Made by a program: the position numbers and the translations under genes
From: JAHBXC01 sp964350875
GTDB taxonomy: Bacteria > Planctomycetota > Phycisphaerae > Phycisphaerales > UBA1924
DNA length: 64,000 bases
Assembly (NCBI GenBank): GCA_964350875.1
Contig: CAYGLT010000003.1
Coordinates: 1-64,000, forward strand
Direction: 5' to 3'
Shown: positions 1 through 9,660 of the stretch, in pieces
How the letters are laid out: the number at the start of each line of letters is the position of its first letter
Numbering within the stretch: the first letter of the stretch is position 1
Notes under the pieces: model-generated
Seen by the model: only the letters and a program-made list of their open reading frames with translations
What the model was told of the DNA's origin: nothing
Databases searched by the model: none

Positions 1-3
1 GAA

Positions 4-76
4 AGCCACCTACTGGACTTGAACCAGCGACCTGCGCTTTACGAAAGCGCCGCTCTACCAACTGAGCTAAGGTGGC
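4..76 (-). tRNA. tRNA-Thr (anticodon CGT)
   Basis: On the minus strand this folds into a full cloverleaf. The acceptor stem is GCCACCT/AGGTGGC, the D arm is GCTC/GAGC, the anticodon stem is GCGCT/AGCGC and closes the loop TTCGTAA (anticodon CGT, reading ACG threonine codons), and the T arm carries the loop TTCAAGT. The base after the acceptor stem is T, followed by TTC, so CCA is not encoded and must be added after transcription. It lies downstream of hflX on the same strand, about 80 bp after its stop. Confidence 0.93.
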
Positions 77-153
77 GAAGGCCCAAGTATCGGAGGGCTC
101 GCGGCGATCGTCCAGTGTTCGGCCGCAACTCCGTGCGCCAGCCGCTGCCGGGC

Positions 154-1554
154 TCAGGTATCCACGACGGCCAGCCGGGCGCCCCCGGCGCGGATCCGGT
201 CGAGTTCGCGGGCCCCGATGAGCACCTTGAGCGTGACCTCGGCGCCGTCGTAGGTCCGGTCGAGCACCTCGCCGCGGCTCTCGAGAAGGTGGACGCTCCG
301 CCCGTCGCTGATGGGCAGGGTGACGAGCCGCTCGCGGATCTCGCCCTTGGCGATCGCGACGACGCGCTCCCGGAGGATCGCGTGCCCGGGGTGGTCCGGG
401 TCGGGAGCGACGATGGCGATGGCCGACGGGTCGGTCGACTGCCACGCGAGCAGTTCGGCGTTGTCTCGCAGCGCATCCACCTTGTTCAGCAAGAGGATGC
501 GCTCGGGCTCCTTCCACTCGCGCAGGTCGCCCGCGGCGCCGCGATCGCTGGCCTTCTTCGCGAGTTTGCGCTCCGTCGAACGGACCTCCTCGAAGAGTTC
601 ATCGAGCGTGCGGTGCACGACGGCGAGTTGGCGCTCGGCGTTGGGATCGGCGATGTCGAGCACGATGATGAGCACATCGGCGTGGGTCGCCTCTTCGAGC
701 GTGGCCTTGAACGACGCCACGAGGTCGTGGGGCAGGTCGCGCACGAACCCGACGGTGTCGGAGAGCATGACGCGCATGCCGTCGCCCATGTCCCACTCAC
801 GCGTGCGCGTCATGAGCGTCGCGAAGAGTTTGTCCGCCGCGTAGGCGCCGCCCTCGGTGAGGGTGTTGAACAGGGTGCTCTTGCCGGCGTTGGTGTATCC
901 CACGAGCCCGACGGTGAAGTGGTCCTGCCTGCGTTTCTGGACCTCCCGGCGCTTGCGGGCCTGGAGTTCCTCGAGTTCGCGGCGGAGTTGGGTGAGCCGG
1001 TTGCGCACGAGTCGGCGGTCGACTTCGAGTTGCTGCTCGCCCGGGCCGCGCGTGCCGATGCCGGCCATCCCGCCCGCGCCGCCCACGATGCGTTCGAGGT
1101 GGTCCCACATGGCGCGCAGGCGGGGATAGGTGTACTCAAGTTGCGCGAGTTCCACCTGGAGTTTCGCTTCGTGGGTGCTCGCGCGGCTGGCGAAGATGTC
1201 GAGGATCAGTTCGGAGCGGTCGATGATCTTCCCGCCCACGCCCTCCTGAATATTCGTGATCTGGGCCGGGGAGAGGTCGTTGTCGAAGATGACGACGCCC
1301 GCGCCGGTGGCCTCGCAGAGCCGCTTGAGTTCCTCGACCTTGCCCGAGCCGATGAAGGTGCCCGCCTCGGGGCGCTGCTTCTTCTGGATGAGTTCCCCGA
1401 CGACGGTCGCGCCGGCGGACTCGGCCAGCGCGCGGAGTTCGCCCAGCGGGTCGGCCTCGTCGATCTCCATCTCAGGGAGGTGGAGCGCGCAGAGCACGGC
1501 CTTCTCGGATGCGACCTTGATGTCGGCGCGTTCGTTGCCTTTGCCTAATGCCAT
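154..1554 (-). CDS. hflX: GTPase HflX
   Basis: A 466-aa TRAFAC-class GTPase that binds the 50S subunit and is known in other bacteria to split or rescue stalled ribosomes, acting in the cytoplasm. The N-terminal HflX domain includes GTFIGSGKVEEL near residue 65 and a GAGGMAGIGTRGPGE segment near residue 160. A coiled linker follows, then the G domain: G1 GYTNAGKST near residue 220, G3 DTVGF near 267, G4 NKVD near 354. The length is slightly above the usual 420-430 aa. The ATG start at 1554 has no clear Shine-Dalgarno sequence. It lies 34 bp after the cobalamin-binding-type gene on the same strand and may be co-transcribed with it. Identification is secure. Confidence 0.95.
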   Translation of the reverse strand: MALGKGNERADIKVASEKAVLCALHLPEMEIDEADPLGELRALAESAGATVVGELIQKKQRPEAGTFIGSGKVEELKRLCEATGAGVVIFDNDLSPAQITNIQEGVGGKIIDRSELILDIFASRASTHEAKLQVELAQLEYTYPRLRAMWDHLERIVGGAGGMAGIGTRGPGEQQLEVDRRLVRNRLTQLRRELEELQARKRREVQKRRQDHFTVGLVGYTNAGKSTLFNTLTEGGAYAADKLFATLMTRTREWDMGDGMRVMLSDTVGFVRDLPHDLVASFKATLEEATHADVLIIVLDIADPNAERQLAVVHRTLDELFEEVRSTERKLAKKASDRGAAGDLREWKEPERILLLNKVDALRDNAELLAWQSTDPSAIAIVAPDPDHPGHAILRERVVAIAKGEIRERLVTLPISDGRSVHLLESRGEVLDRTYDGAEVTLKVLIGARELDRIRAGGARLAVVDT

Positions 1555-1588
1555 AGATGAAGGAAGCGTAGGGGCGCGGCCCGGCGGG

Positions 1589-2659
1589 TCAGCGGCGCCA
1601 CGGCTCCCACGGGAAATCGCCCGGGATCAGGTCGGGCAGGTCGTTCAGATACCCCACGAGGAACTCGTAGGCGTCCACGAGGCGCGGCCCGGGGCGGTTG
1701 AACATCTGGTTCCCGTCCACCAGCGCGACGCGTCCGGACTGCGCCGCCGGGGAATCCGCGAACCAGGGCTGATCCGCGATCTTCGCGGTCTCCTCGCGGG
1801 TGGTGGGCAGATCCAGCCCGCACGGGCTGACGATGATGACCTCCGGACAGACGGCGGCGATGACCTCGGTCGGCACGGTGATCGACTTGCCCGCGACGCG
1901 GAAGGCCGCCTGCTGGCCCTCGCCCGAACCGGCCCCGGGGAGCGGCTGTGTCGGGTTGAGCGGATGGCTCGCCCCGGCGCGTTCGATGAGTTGGGGCGTC
2001 CAGTGGCCGCCGACAAACGCGGGGTCGGTCCATTCGAGGAAGACGACCCGTGGGCCCTCGGTGAAGGGGTTCACGAAGTTGGCCGCGTGGAAGTACCGCT
2101 CGCGGAGGGCGGCGACGCGCTCCTCGGCCTCGGCGGCCAGCCCGACCGCTTCACCGACGCGATAACAATCGTCGAGCATGTGCTCGAAGGTCGTCGGATT
2201 CAACGACACGATGCGCGGCTCTGGCTTCATCTCTCGCGCGACGGCGCGCACGGTGTTCAGGTCGATCGAGCAGACCTCGCATAAGTCCTGCGTGAGGATG
2301 ACATCCGGGCGCAGTTCGCGGAGCAGGCGGGCGTTGAGCCGGTAGAGCCCGCCCTGGGTGATCCACCCGGAGTCGTCCTCGTTGGGCAAGGCGCCGTGAT
2401 CAATCCCTTCTCCAGACCCGGAAACAGGTTCCGTCTGTGACGGGTAGGCAGAAAGTGCGCGGCGAACGGCCTGGTCGACGCCTGCCGATCCTCCCGCCTG
2501 GTGGAAGTCGACGATCTGGGTTGTGAGCGTTGGCAGATGAGAAAGCCCGGAAGGGAAATCGCACTCGTGCGACCTGCCGACGAGAAGGGAGGAACCGCCC
2601 ACGAAAGAGAGCGTCTCAGTAGCCGAGGGCAGCAGACTCACGACTCGCATCGTCGCCAT
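1589..2659 (-). CDS. cobalamin-binding-type (BtuF-like) periplasmic-binding-fold protein
   Basis: A 356-aa protein from the ATG at 2659; upstream codons in frame lack family similarity. It opens with RVVSLLPSATETLSFVGG and GRSHECDFP, the signature of the BtuF/FecB-like helical-backbone binding-protein superfamily. It continues with a D-x-I-L-T-Q-D-L-C-E-V-C segment and a C-terminal GNQMFNRPGPRLVDAYEFL segment typical of the widespread stand-alone 'cobalamin-binding protein' family. No signal peptide is visible, and no BtuC/BtuD permease or ATPase is nearby, so a cytoplasmic role is possible. It is divergent from gspD and co-directional with hflX. The substrate is not established; cobalamin binding rests on family naming only. 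Confidence 0.75.
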   Translation of the reverse strand: MATMRVVSLLPSATETLSFVGGSSLLVGRSHECDFPSGLSHLPTLTTQIVDFHQAGGSAGVDQAVRRALSAYPSQTEPVSGSGEGIDHGALPNEDDSGWITQGGLYRLNARLLRELRPDVILTQDLCEVCSIDLNTVRAVAREMKPEPRIVSLNPTTFEHMLDDCYRVGEAVGLAAEAEERVAALRERYFHAANFVNPFTEGPRVVFLEWTDPAFVGGHWTPQLIERAGASHPLNPTQPLPGAGSGEGQQAAFRVAGKSITVPTEVIAAVCPEVIIVSPCGLDLPTTREETAKIADQPWFADSPAAQSGRVALVDGNQMFNRPGPRLVDAYEFLVGYLNDLPDLIPGDFPWEPWRR

Positions 2660-2777
2660 GCTAGGGATGCGACGCCCTGCATCGCCCTTCACGACCTTCC
2701 GAACTACCCTCGTCCCTTCCACCCTCGTGCGTCTGACCCGACACTTCTGAGTGGTTCCCGCCGGCGACGGAGCGCCG

Positions 2778-5537
2778 ATGCCCGACTTGCGCGATGATCA
2801 CCTTCGAGAGGCCGCCGCTTTGACCCGCAACCGCACAACACAACCTCTGCGCACGCGCAACGCACTCCTCGCCGACGCCCTCTGGCGATTCTCGGGCGGG
2901 ATCGGCGGTGTCACCCTCGCGTGCGCCGCGCTCGTGTGCGCCCCGGCGCTCACCTCCGAAGCCTTTGCGCAGGAAGACCGCCAGCAGGAAGGCGGGAGCA
3001 GTTGGCTCCGCCGCGCGTGGGGTCAGGTGAAGCCCGAGGATCAGCAGCAGCCCGAGAACGCGCAGCCCGCGCAGAACGAAGCCGCGCCCGCGACGCGGTC
3101 ACAGCGCGGCGGCCCCGACTCGGACGACATGATCCAGATCTCTGCGGCCTCCGAGCCGGTCTTCATCGAGCCCCTCGTCGATTTCGTCGCCAAGGAACTC
3201 GACATCAACATCGTCTCCGATCCCGGCCTCGCGGATCAGACCGTCATCTTCAACGGCGGGCTGTCCGTGCCGCGCGACGAGTTGCTCTCGTTGCTCTCGA
3301 TGCTCCTTGAGCAGCGCGGCTACGCGATCACCGCCGATCAGCCCGGGTGGTATGTCATCAAGCAGGCGGGCAACCTGCCCGTCATCTTCGGGGATGGCCC
3401 CCTCTCGACCACGCGCGTCATCCCCACCCCGATGATCCGTCCCAGTTCCCTGCAGGACGCCGTCAGCAAGGCGCTGGGCGTGACCGAGGGGCAGGCGGGC
3501 CGCGTCGCGTTCCTCGACGAACTGGGCGTGATGATCGTCACGAACACGCCGCGCAACATCCAGGCGGTCGAGGACCTTGTCGCGGCCGTCACGATGGAGC
3601 GCGACCGCATGGCGCTCCACCGCTTCGAACTCATGAACCTCAGCGCCGATGTGGCGCGCGAGAAGATTCTTTCTCTTCTTGCCGGCGTCCAAGCCGGACA
3701 GGTGCGCGCGCAGAGCCAGCCCCTGGGCGAAGGCGCCCAGCGCGGCGCCGTGCAGGTGGGCGGCGGGCAGAGCGGCTCGCTCAGCAACCTTCCCGAGCGG
3801 CTCTTCGTCGACGCCGAGAGCAACGCGGTGATCTTCCGCGGCTCGGCCGCCGAAGCGAACTCGCTCATCGAACTCATCAGCGTGATCGATGTGCCCAGCC
3901 GGCTCATCGCGACGCGCTACGCCGTCGGACCCGCCGCGACCCAGATCGCGCAGTTCGGCGAGCGTCGCGGTCTGGGCTCCGTCACCTCGATGGGCTCGAA
4001 CCAGACCGGCCGCACGACCTCGTTCGGCGGCAACTTCAACGCGGCGCAGAACCGCGGCGTCCAGAACCAGCAGGGCAATAACGGCTCGGGCTTCGTCATC
4101 GAGGACAACCTCGAGGCGTTCGTGTACTTCGGGACCAAGTCCCAGCACGCGCAGGTGCAGTCGCTCGTGGACGCGTTTGCAGAGCAGGCGCGCGGGGCGC
4201 GGATCGTCGTCGAGTTCTACAAACTCAAGCACGCCGACGCCGAGCAGGTCGCGGAACTGCTCAACGCGCTGATCCAGGACCCCCAGAGCCGCTCGGGTGA
4301 GAGCCCGTTCCTGCCTCAGGCGGGCATCGGCGGCAATCGCAACCGTCCGACCATCCCCTCGCCCATCGACCTGCAGACGCCGGGCGAGAGCGCGGAGGGC
4401 GCCGAAGGCGACGGCGCAGCGCTGACACCGACGGCCGATCTCAGCATCGAACCCGACATCGCGCGGAACCAGATCGCGGTGCGCGCACCGGCGCGCCAGC
4501 AGCGCGAGATCGCGAAGATCATCGAGAAACTCGACCTCCGCAGGCCGCAGGTCTACATCGAGGTGCAGATCGTCTCGGTCACCGCGAACGACGACTTCCG
4601 CTTCGCGATCGAGAGCCAGTTCACCCCGGGCCAGAGCGTGCTCTTCACGAACTTCGGCCTGACGACCGTCCCCGACGGCGGCTCGGCCACCACGCCCCGC
4701 CAGGTGAACCCCGCGCTGCGCGGCTTCACCAGCGCGATCATCGAGTCGGACTATGTGCCCTTCGTCATCAACGCCTTCCAGGAGATCGGCGACACGCGCA
4801 TCATCAGCAGCCCGCGCGTGCTCGTGAACGACAACGAGGAAGCGAGCGTCGACAGTCTCCGCGAGGTTCCCTACGCCGAGACGACGCAGAACTCGAGCAC
4901 CACATCGACCTCGCAGGGCGGCACGGTGGAAGCGGGCACCTCGCTCAGCGTGACGCCGCAGATCTCCGACGCGGGCATGCTCAACCTGACCTACGAACTC
5001 GAACTGTCGGACTTCGAGGGTCAGGGCTCGGACGGCCTCCAGCCGCCCAAGCAGACCGAGAACTACGCGGGCGTCGTGACGCTTCCCTCCGACGCGACCA
5101 TGGTTGTGGGCGGGTTGGTCCGCGAGCGCAACGCGAAGGTCGTGCAGCAGGTGCCGTTCATCGGCGACATCCCGATCATCGGCGAGTTCTTCAAGGCCAC
5201 CGTGGACAACAAGACGCAGGCGACGATCTATGTCTTCGTCACGCCGCGCATCGTCCGCGACCCGACCTTCACCGACCTGCGACTTCTCACCGAAGGCCCG
5301 ATGACGCGCGTCAACCTCGACGGCGATCTGCCGGACCTCGAGCCCGTGTTCATGCCCACCAGCGGCGCGGTCGTGTCGCCCAAGCAGGAACTCGAGCCCC
5401 CGGAACTGAGCCCGATCGAAGAGCACAGCCCGACCGAGCCGACGGCGATGGGCCCGAAGAAGACCCCCGCCGCGGACCGTCCCAAGCCCATGGGCGCCGT
5501 CGTCATCGTCAACGAGAAGGAATCGGGCGGCCAGTGA
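2778..5537 (+). CDS. gspD: type II secretion system secretin GspD
   Basis: About 919 aa from the ATG at 2778; a GTG at 2751 is also in frame. It forms the outer-membrane ring through which folded proteins leave the periplasm. A long N-terminal region ends in a hydrophobic core and a probable cleavage after SEAFAQ (about residue 58). N0/STN-type and ring-forming N domains follow (about 110-500), separated by low-complexity Q/N/G-rich linkers. The secretin domain covers about 585-850, with RPQVYIEVQIVSV at its start and VPFIGDIPIIGEFF near 795, the most conserved secretin motif. A Pro/Glu-rich tail follows. It is the first gene of the locus and overlaps gspE by 4 bp (GTGA), implying translational coupling. 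Confidence 0.93.
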   Translation: MPDLRDDHLREAAALTRNRTTQPLRTRNALLADALWRFSGGIGGVTLACAALVCAPALTSEAFAQEDRQQEGGSSWLRRAWGQVKPEDQQQPENAQPAQNEAAPATRSQRGGPDSDDMIQISAASEPVFIEPLVDFVAKELDINIVSDPGLADQTVIFNGGLSVPRDELLSLLSMLLEQRGYAITADQPGWYVIKQAGNLPVIFGDGPLSTTRVIPTPMIRPSSLQDAVSKALGVTEGQAGRVAFLDELGVMIVTNTPRNIQAVEDLVAAVTMERDRMALHRFELMNLSADVAREKILSLLAGVQAGQVRAQSQPLGEGAQRGAVQVGGGQSGSLSNLPERLFVDAESNAVIFRGSAAEANSLIELISVIDVPSRLIATRYAVGPAATQIAQFGERRGLGSVTSMGSNQTGRTTSFGGNFNAAQNRGVQNQQGNNGSGFVIEDNLEAFVYFGTKSQHAQVQSLVDAFAEQARGARIVVEFYKLKHADAEQVAELLNALIQDPQSRSGESPFLPQAGIGGNRNRPTIPSPIDLQTPGESAEGAEGDGAALTPTADLSIEPDIARNQIAVRAPARQQREIAKIIEKLDLRRPQVYIEVQIVSVTANDDFRFAIESQFTPGQSVLFTNFGLTTVPDGGSATTPRQVNPALRGFTSAIIESDYVPFVINAFQEIGDTRIISSPRVLVNDNEEASVDSLREVPYAETTQNSSTTSTSQGGTVEAGTSLSVTPQISDAGMLNLTYELELSDFEGQGSDGLQPPKQTENYAGVVTLPSDATMVVGGLVRERNAKVVQQVPFIGDIPIIGEFFKATVDNKTQATIYVFVTPRIVRDPTFTDLRLLTEGPMTRVNLDGDLPDLEPVFMPTSGAVVSPKQELEPPELSPIEEHSPTEPTAMGPKKTPAADRPKPMGAVVIVNEKESGGQ

Positions 5538-7204
5538 GCGAGAACCCGACCGCCAACCCGGCCGAGTCGCAGGATCGCGCGAAACTGCGCAGCGAAGGGA
5601 TCTTCGGCGCGCTCCCCGTGCGCGACGAGCACTTGCGCGCCGTGTCGTCCGCGCCCGGCGCAGACGAAGAGCCGTGGGACGCCCTGCTCTCCACGATCGG
5701 GATGGAAGAGCACACGGCGCTGGCCACGCTCGCGCGGCGAGTCGGGCTCGCGTTCGACGCCGACCCCACAGCCCACCCGTCGGCCAGCGCGTTCTTTGAG
5801 CGCGTCCCCGCCGATGTGGCGCGCCAGCACCAACTCGCGGGGATCAACAGCGACGGACGCACGATGACCATCGTGACCTCCCAGCCGATGCAGCCCGCGG
5901 TGTTCGCGTCGGTCGAGCGTTTGCTGGGCATGCCCGTGCAGATCGTGCTCTCGCCGCGCGCCCAGGTGATGAACCTCATCAACCGGGGTTACGAGCAGAA
6001 GCAGGACCTGGTCACCGAGATCGTTGAGGACATCCCCCTCGACGAGCAGGCGCTCAAGAATGCTGCGGGGACGATCGGCAACGCGACCGACCTTCTCCAA
6101 CTCGCGCGGCAGACGCCGGTCATCCGTCTCGTGAACATGATCCTGTTCGAGGCGCTGCGCCGGCGCGCGAGCGATATCCACATCCACCCGCTCGACGGGA
6201 AACTGCTCATCCGCTTCCGCGTGGACGGGATGCTGATCGACGCGTTCACCCCCCCGCCCTCGCTGGGCCCGGCGATCTCGTCGCGCCTCAAGGTGATGGC
6301 CGAACTCGACATCGCGAACCGCCACTCGCCCCAGGACGGGCAGACCACCGTGCGCGTCGGCTCGCGCAAGATCGACATCCGCATGTCGTGCATCCCGACG
6401 GTGTACGGCGAGCGCATCGTCCTGCGTCTGCTCGACCAGAGCCAGACCCAACTCTCGCTCGACGCCGTGGGCATGACCTCGCTCATGCAGAGCGAGTTCC
6501 TCTCGCTCGTGAACCGCCCGAACGGGATGATCCTCGTGACGGGCCCGACGGGCAGCGGCAAGACGACCTCGCTCTACGCCGCGCTCGAGCGCATCGATCG
6601 CACCGCGCGCAATGTGATGACCATCGAGGACCCCGTCGAGTACCACCTCGACAATGTGAGCCAGATGCAGGTGAACCCGAAGCGCGGCGTGACCTTCGCC
6701 GCGGGCCTTCGCTCGCTCCTGCGTCAGGACCCGGATGTCATCCTCGTGGGCGAGATCCGCGACGCGGAGACCGCGCACCTCGCGATCCAGGCGTCGCTCA
6801 CGGGCCACCTGGTGCTCGCGACGCTCCACACGAACGACGCGCCCAGCGCGATCAGCCGCCTCGAGGACATCGGGGTTGCGCCGTACCTGATCAACTCGTC
6901 GCTGCTCGCGGTGCTCGCGCAGCGCCTGCTCCGCCGCGTGTGCAAGGTGTGCAACGGCTCGGGCAAGGTGAACAGCGTTCGTTGCGAGAAGTGCGTCGGC
7001 ACGGGCTATTCCGGCCGCGTCGCGGCGTACGAGATCATGACGATGACCGACGAGATCCGCGCGCAGGTCGCCAAGAGCGCCGACGCGGTGAGCATCCGCG
7101 AACTCGCCGTGGCGCAGGGGTTCAAGCCGATGCGCTCGGACGCGTTCGAGAAGATGCGTCTGGGCCTGACGACCGACGAAGAGATCCGCCGCGTCCTCGA
7201 GTGA
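5534..7204 (+). CDS. gspE: type II secretion ATPase GspE
   Basis: A 556-aa cytoplasmic hexameric ATPase that powers pseudopilus assembly. The N-terminal GspE/PilB domain covers about 60-200. The AAA-like core shows Walker A GPTGSGKTTS near residue 337, the Asp box MTIEDPVEY, Walker B ILVGEIRDAETA and the His box ATLHTNDAPSA. Two CxxC pairs (CKVC and CEKC, about 473-492) form the zinc site typical of GspE and PilB. The GTG start lies inside the gspD stop, and the next gene follows after 26 bp. No active-site residue appears to be missing. Confidence 0.95.
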   Translation: MSENPTANPAESQDRAKLRSEGIFGALPVRDEHLRAVSSAPGADEEPWDALLSTIGMEEHTALATLARRVGLAFDADPTAHPSASAFFERVPADVARQHQLAGINSDGRTMTIVTSQPMQPAVFASVERLLGMPVQIVLSPRAQVMNLINRGYEQKQDLVTEIVEDIPLDEQALKNAAGTIGNATDLLQLARQTPVIRLVNMILFEALRRRASDIHIHPLDGKLLIRFRVDGMLIDAFTPPPSLGPAISSRLKVMAELDIANRHSPQDGQTTVRVGSRKIDIRMSCIPTVYGERIVLRLLDQSQTQLSLDAVGMTSLMQSEFLSLVNRPNGMILVTGPTGSGKTTSLYAALERIDRTARNVMTIEDPVEYHLDNVSQMQVNPKRGVTFAAGLRSLLRQDPDVILVGEIRDAETAHLAIQASLTGHLVLATLHTNDAPSAISRLEDIGVAPYLINSSLLAVLAQRLLRRVCKVCNGSGKVNSVRCEKCVGTGYSGRVAAYEIMTMTDEIRAQVAKSADAVSIRELAVAQGFKPMRSDAFEKMRLGLTTDEEIRRVLE

Positions 7205-7230
7205 CGCCGCCCTGAGGTTGAGACGAGCCG

Positions 7231-8448
7231 ATGCCCCCCGAGGCCGCCAGCACCAGCCCGTTCTTCTTCGTCGCCGCGACACCGATGGGCTCGCGGAAGA
7301 TGGGCGTGCGCGCCGCCGCCAACGAGCCGCTGCTCTCGGAACTGCTCCGCAAAGAGCAACTCCTGCTGCTCCGCGCGTGGAAACTCCCCCAGTGGGCGCA
7401 GACGACCGAGTCTGTCGGCATCCCCGTCTCTGACGACCTCGCGATGAACGACCAACTCGCGACGCTCCTGCCGCGCGGCGTGCCGCTCGTCGAGGCGCTC
7501 GATGTCGTGACATCGGTGGTCAAACCGGGCACGAAGCAGCGCATCGAGCGCATCCGCGAGATGGTAGTGAGCGGCTCGTCGTTCGCCGACGCGTGCCAGA
7601 AGGCGGGCGGGTTCGAGGATGTGTCGATCGCCGTCTATCGGGCGGCCGAGCGCGCGGGCGATCTGGGCGGCGCCGCGGAGCGGCTCGCGAGTTCAGCGCG
7701 CAGGCGCCTGGCGATCAGCCGCAAGGCGATCACCTTGCTCATCTACCCCGCGGTGGTCATGTCGATCAGCGTGGTGGTGGTGCTGGGCATGCTGTCGCTC
7801 GTCGTGCCGCGCATCGGCGAGGCGCTGAGCGAGGCGGGCGTGAAACTCCCCTGGTTCTCCGACCTCGTATTCAGCGTGGGCGGCTGGTGCCGCGACAACC
7901 TGATCTGGATCGTGCTCGCGATGCTGACGGCAGTGGTGCTGGGCATCGCGCTGCGCCGGCAACTGGTCGGCGCGTTGCTCAAGGGCCTGCGCATCCTGCC
8001 CGCCGTGTCGCGGCTTCAACTGGCGATCGAGAGCACGCGCTTCTTCGCGATCATGGCCGCGATGACCAAGTCGGGCGTGCCCATCGCCGACGGGCTCGCG
8101 ACGACCGCGCAGTCGATCACCCACCCGAAACTCCGCGGCCAACTCGAATCGCTCCGGAAGAAACTCGTCGAGGGCGGGCTTCTCAAGACGCTCATCGACG
8201 AAGTGACCGCCCTCCCCGTCGCCACGCGCCGCCTGCTGATCGCGGCCGAGCGCGGCGGCGACCTCGATCAGGTCTTCGACACCCTCGCCGGAGACATGGC
8301 CGAGGAGGTCGACACGCGCTCTGACCGCCTGCTCGCGCTGCTTGAGCCGGCGATCATCGTCGCGATGTTCACGATCATCGGGGCGCTGCTCCTGGCGATC
8401 ATGATTCCGCTCATCACGCTCTCCACCAGCGCGGGGAGCCAGTTGTGA
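7231..8448 (+). CDS. gspF: type II secretion inner-membrane platform protein GspF
   Basis: A 405-aa polytopic inner-membrane protein that links GspE to the pseudopilus. It has the two T2SSF repeats: one around 75-200 (DQLATLLPRGVPLVEALDVV), the other around 265-395 (AAMTKSGVPIADGLATTAQS). Hydrophobic segments lie near 170-195, 225-245 and at the C-terminus (EPAIIVAMFTIIGALLLAI). The N-terminal ~70 residues are variable. The ATG at 7231 follows a weak purine-rich GACGAG. It sits between gspE and gspG in the usual order. Confidence 0.9.
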   Translation: MPPEAASTSPFFFVAATPMGSRKMGVRAAANEPLLSELLRKEQLLLLRAWKLPQWAQTTESVGIPVSDDLAMNDQLATLLPRGVPLVEALDVVTSVVKPGTKQRIERIREMVVSGSSFADACQKAGGFEDVSIAVYRAAERAGDLGGAAERLASSARRRLAISRKAITLLIYPAVVMSISVVVVLGMLSLVVPRIGEALSEAGVKLPWFSDLVFSVGGWCRDNLIWIVLAMLTAVVLGIALRRQLVGALLKGLRILPAVSRLQLAIESTRFFAIMAAMTKSGVPIADGLATTAQSITHPKLRGQLESLRKKLVEGGLLKTLIDEVTALPVATRRLLIAAERGGDLDQVFDTLAGDMAEEVDTRSDRLLALLEPAIIVAMFTIIGALLLAIMIPLITLSTSAGSQL

Positions 8449-8591
8449 ACGCGTTCCACACCAACGGTTTCGGCCGGGAAGGCCCCGAGATGGCGCCGAA
8501 TCGCGGGGAACCGCGGGTCGCGGCGGGCCGTCTTACGGGTAGAGTTGCGCGACCTTTCCTCACGCGCCTTTCCTGCTGGAGCGTCCCGACC

Positions 8592-9011
8592 ATGCCCCGT
8601 CCCTCGATGACCGATCGTGCTTCGCGTTCCCTCCCCCGCGCTTCGGGCGGCTTCACGCTGCTCGAACTGATGCTTGTGCTCGTGATCCTCGGCGTGCTGG
8701 CGACCGTCGCCGCCATCGCCGTCACGGGTCAGGCCGACAACGCGCGCCGGAGCGCGACCGTGACCAGCATGCAGACCATCGACCGCGGGCTGAAGTCGTA
8801 CTACCTGCAGAAGGGCGCGTACCCGACGACGCAGGAAGGCATCTCGATCCTTGTTCCGACCTTCATCGAGAAGCCGCCGCTCGACGGCTGGAAGCGCCCG
8901 TTCGCGTACTTCCACCCCGGCCAAAGCGGCCGCGACTACGACCTGATCAGCGTCGGCAAGGACGGCGAGTACGGCACCGAGGACGACATCCGCAGTTGGG
9001 AAATCGACTGA
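8592..9011 (+). CDS. gspG: major pseudopilin GspG
   Basis: 139 aa from the ATG at 8592. An earlier in-frame GTG at 8445 overlaps the gspF stop but adds residues with no family character. The prepilin peptidase site is SGG/FTLLELMLVLVILGVL, with Glu at mature position 5, and the hydrophobic helix follows directly. The C-terminal half has the GspG signature YPTTQEG, a Trp-Lys-Arg-Pro strand and a calcium-loop-like segment SVGKDGEYGTEDDI. This is the major subunit of the pseudopilus. The prepilin peptidase that must process it is not in this window. Confidence 0.92.
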   Translation: MPRPSMTDRASRSLPRASGGFTLLELMLVLVILGVLATVAAIAVTGQADNARRSATVTSMQTIDRGLKSYYLQKGAYPTTQEGISILVPTFIEKPPLDGWKRPFAYFHPGQSGRDYDLISVGKDGEYGTEDDIRSWEID

Positions 9012-9012
9012 C

Positions 9013-9660
9013 ATGCGCATGGGGGGACGGACCATCCCGACGGTTCCCGCTCGCGCGCCGATAGCGCGCCGGGGCGTGACCTTCCTGGAGGTGGTCTTCT
9101 CCGCGGTGATTCTGGCGATCGCGGCCGGCGCGATCACCGGCGCCTTCGCGCTGATCGAGCGGCTCTCGCTCCGTGATGATGCGCGGCTGGCGGGGTACGA
9201 GGTCGCGCACCGGCTGATTCTGCAGTACATGGACGACCCGGACTCGCTGCCGCCCGAGCACCTGCCGCTCGAGATGGGGCGCTTCAGGTTCCGCTACACG
9301 ATCGGCAAGGAAGCGCTGGTCGAGGACAGCGCGGGCGAGACGGGCGTGGAGCGCCGCGAGGGGCGCAATGTCAACAACCTGGACATGGCCGACCGCCTGC
9401 GCGGGCGCCTGCTGCTCATCCGCGTGAGCGTGAACTGGGATCAGGGCGACGGCCTGCTGGACGAGGTCGCGTCGCTCGACCGGGTGTTCGACCCGTTCGG
9501 CGACACGAGCGACAGCGGGCAGATGCTCCGCCAGTTGCGCGAGGCGACGAAGAACAATCCGGAACTCCAGCAACTGATCGACAACATGATCCAGGCGGAG
9601 GAGCAGAAGAAGCAGCAGGAGGAGTTCGAGAAGAGCCTGCGCGGCGGGGGTGGCCGATGA
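9013..9660 (+). CDS. minor pseudopilin (GspI/GspH-like)
   Basis: A 215-aa protein with a type IV prepilin leader, cleaved in RRG/VTFLEVVFSAVILAIAAG at about residue 22 with Glu at mature position 5. The C-terminal domain has no feature I can assign to one minor pseudopilin class. Its position between gspG and the GspJ-like gene suggests GspI or GspH. The tail is a Lys/Glu/Gln-rich helix ending in Gly-Arg, longer than usual for GspI. The start is 1 bp after the gspG stop; the end overlaps the next gene by 4 bp (ATGA). Confidence 0.7.
   Translation: MRMGGRTIPTVPARAPIARRGVTFLEVVFSAVILAIAAGAITGAFALIERLSLRDDARLAGYEVAHRLILQYMDDPDSLPPEHLPLEMGRFRFRYTIGKEALVEDSAGETGVERREGRNVNNLDMADRLRGRLLLIRVSVNWDQGDGLLDEVASLDRVFDPFGDTSDSGQMLRQLREATKNNPELQQLIDNMIQAEEQKKQQEEFEKSLRGGGGR

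Noticed and set aside
3099..7513. Very long minus-strand open frames opposite gspD and gspE (775 and 761 codons)
   Set aside because: They mirror clear plus-strand genes, are Arg/His/Ala-rich without domain features, and are expected in high-GC sequence.
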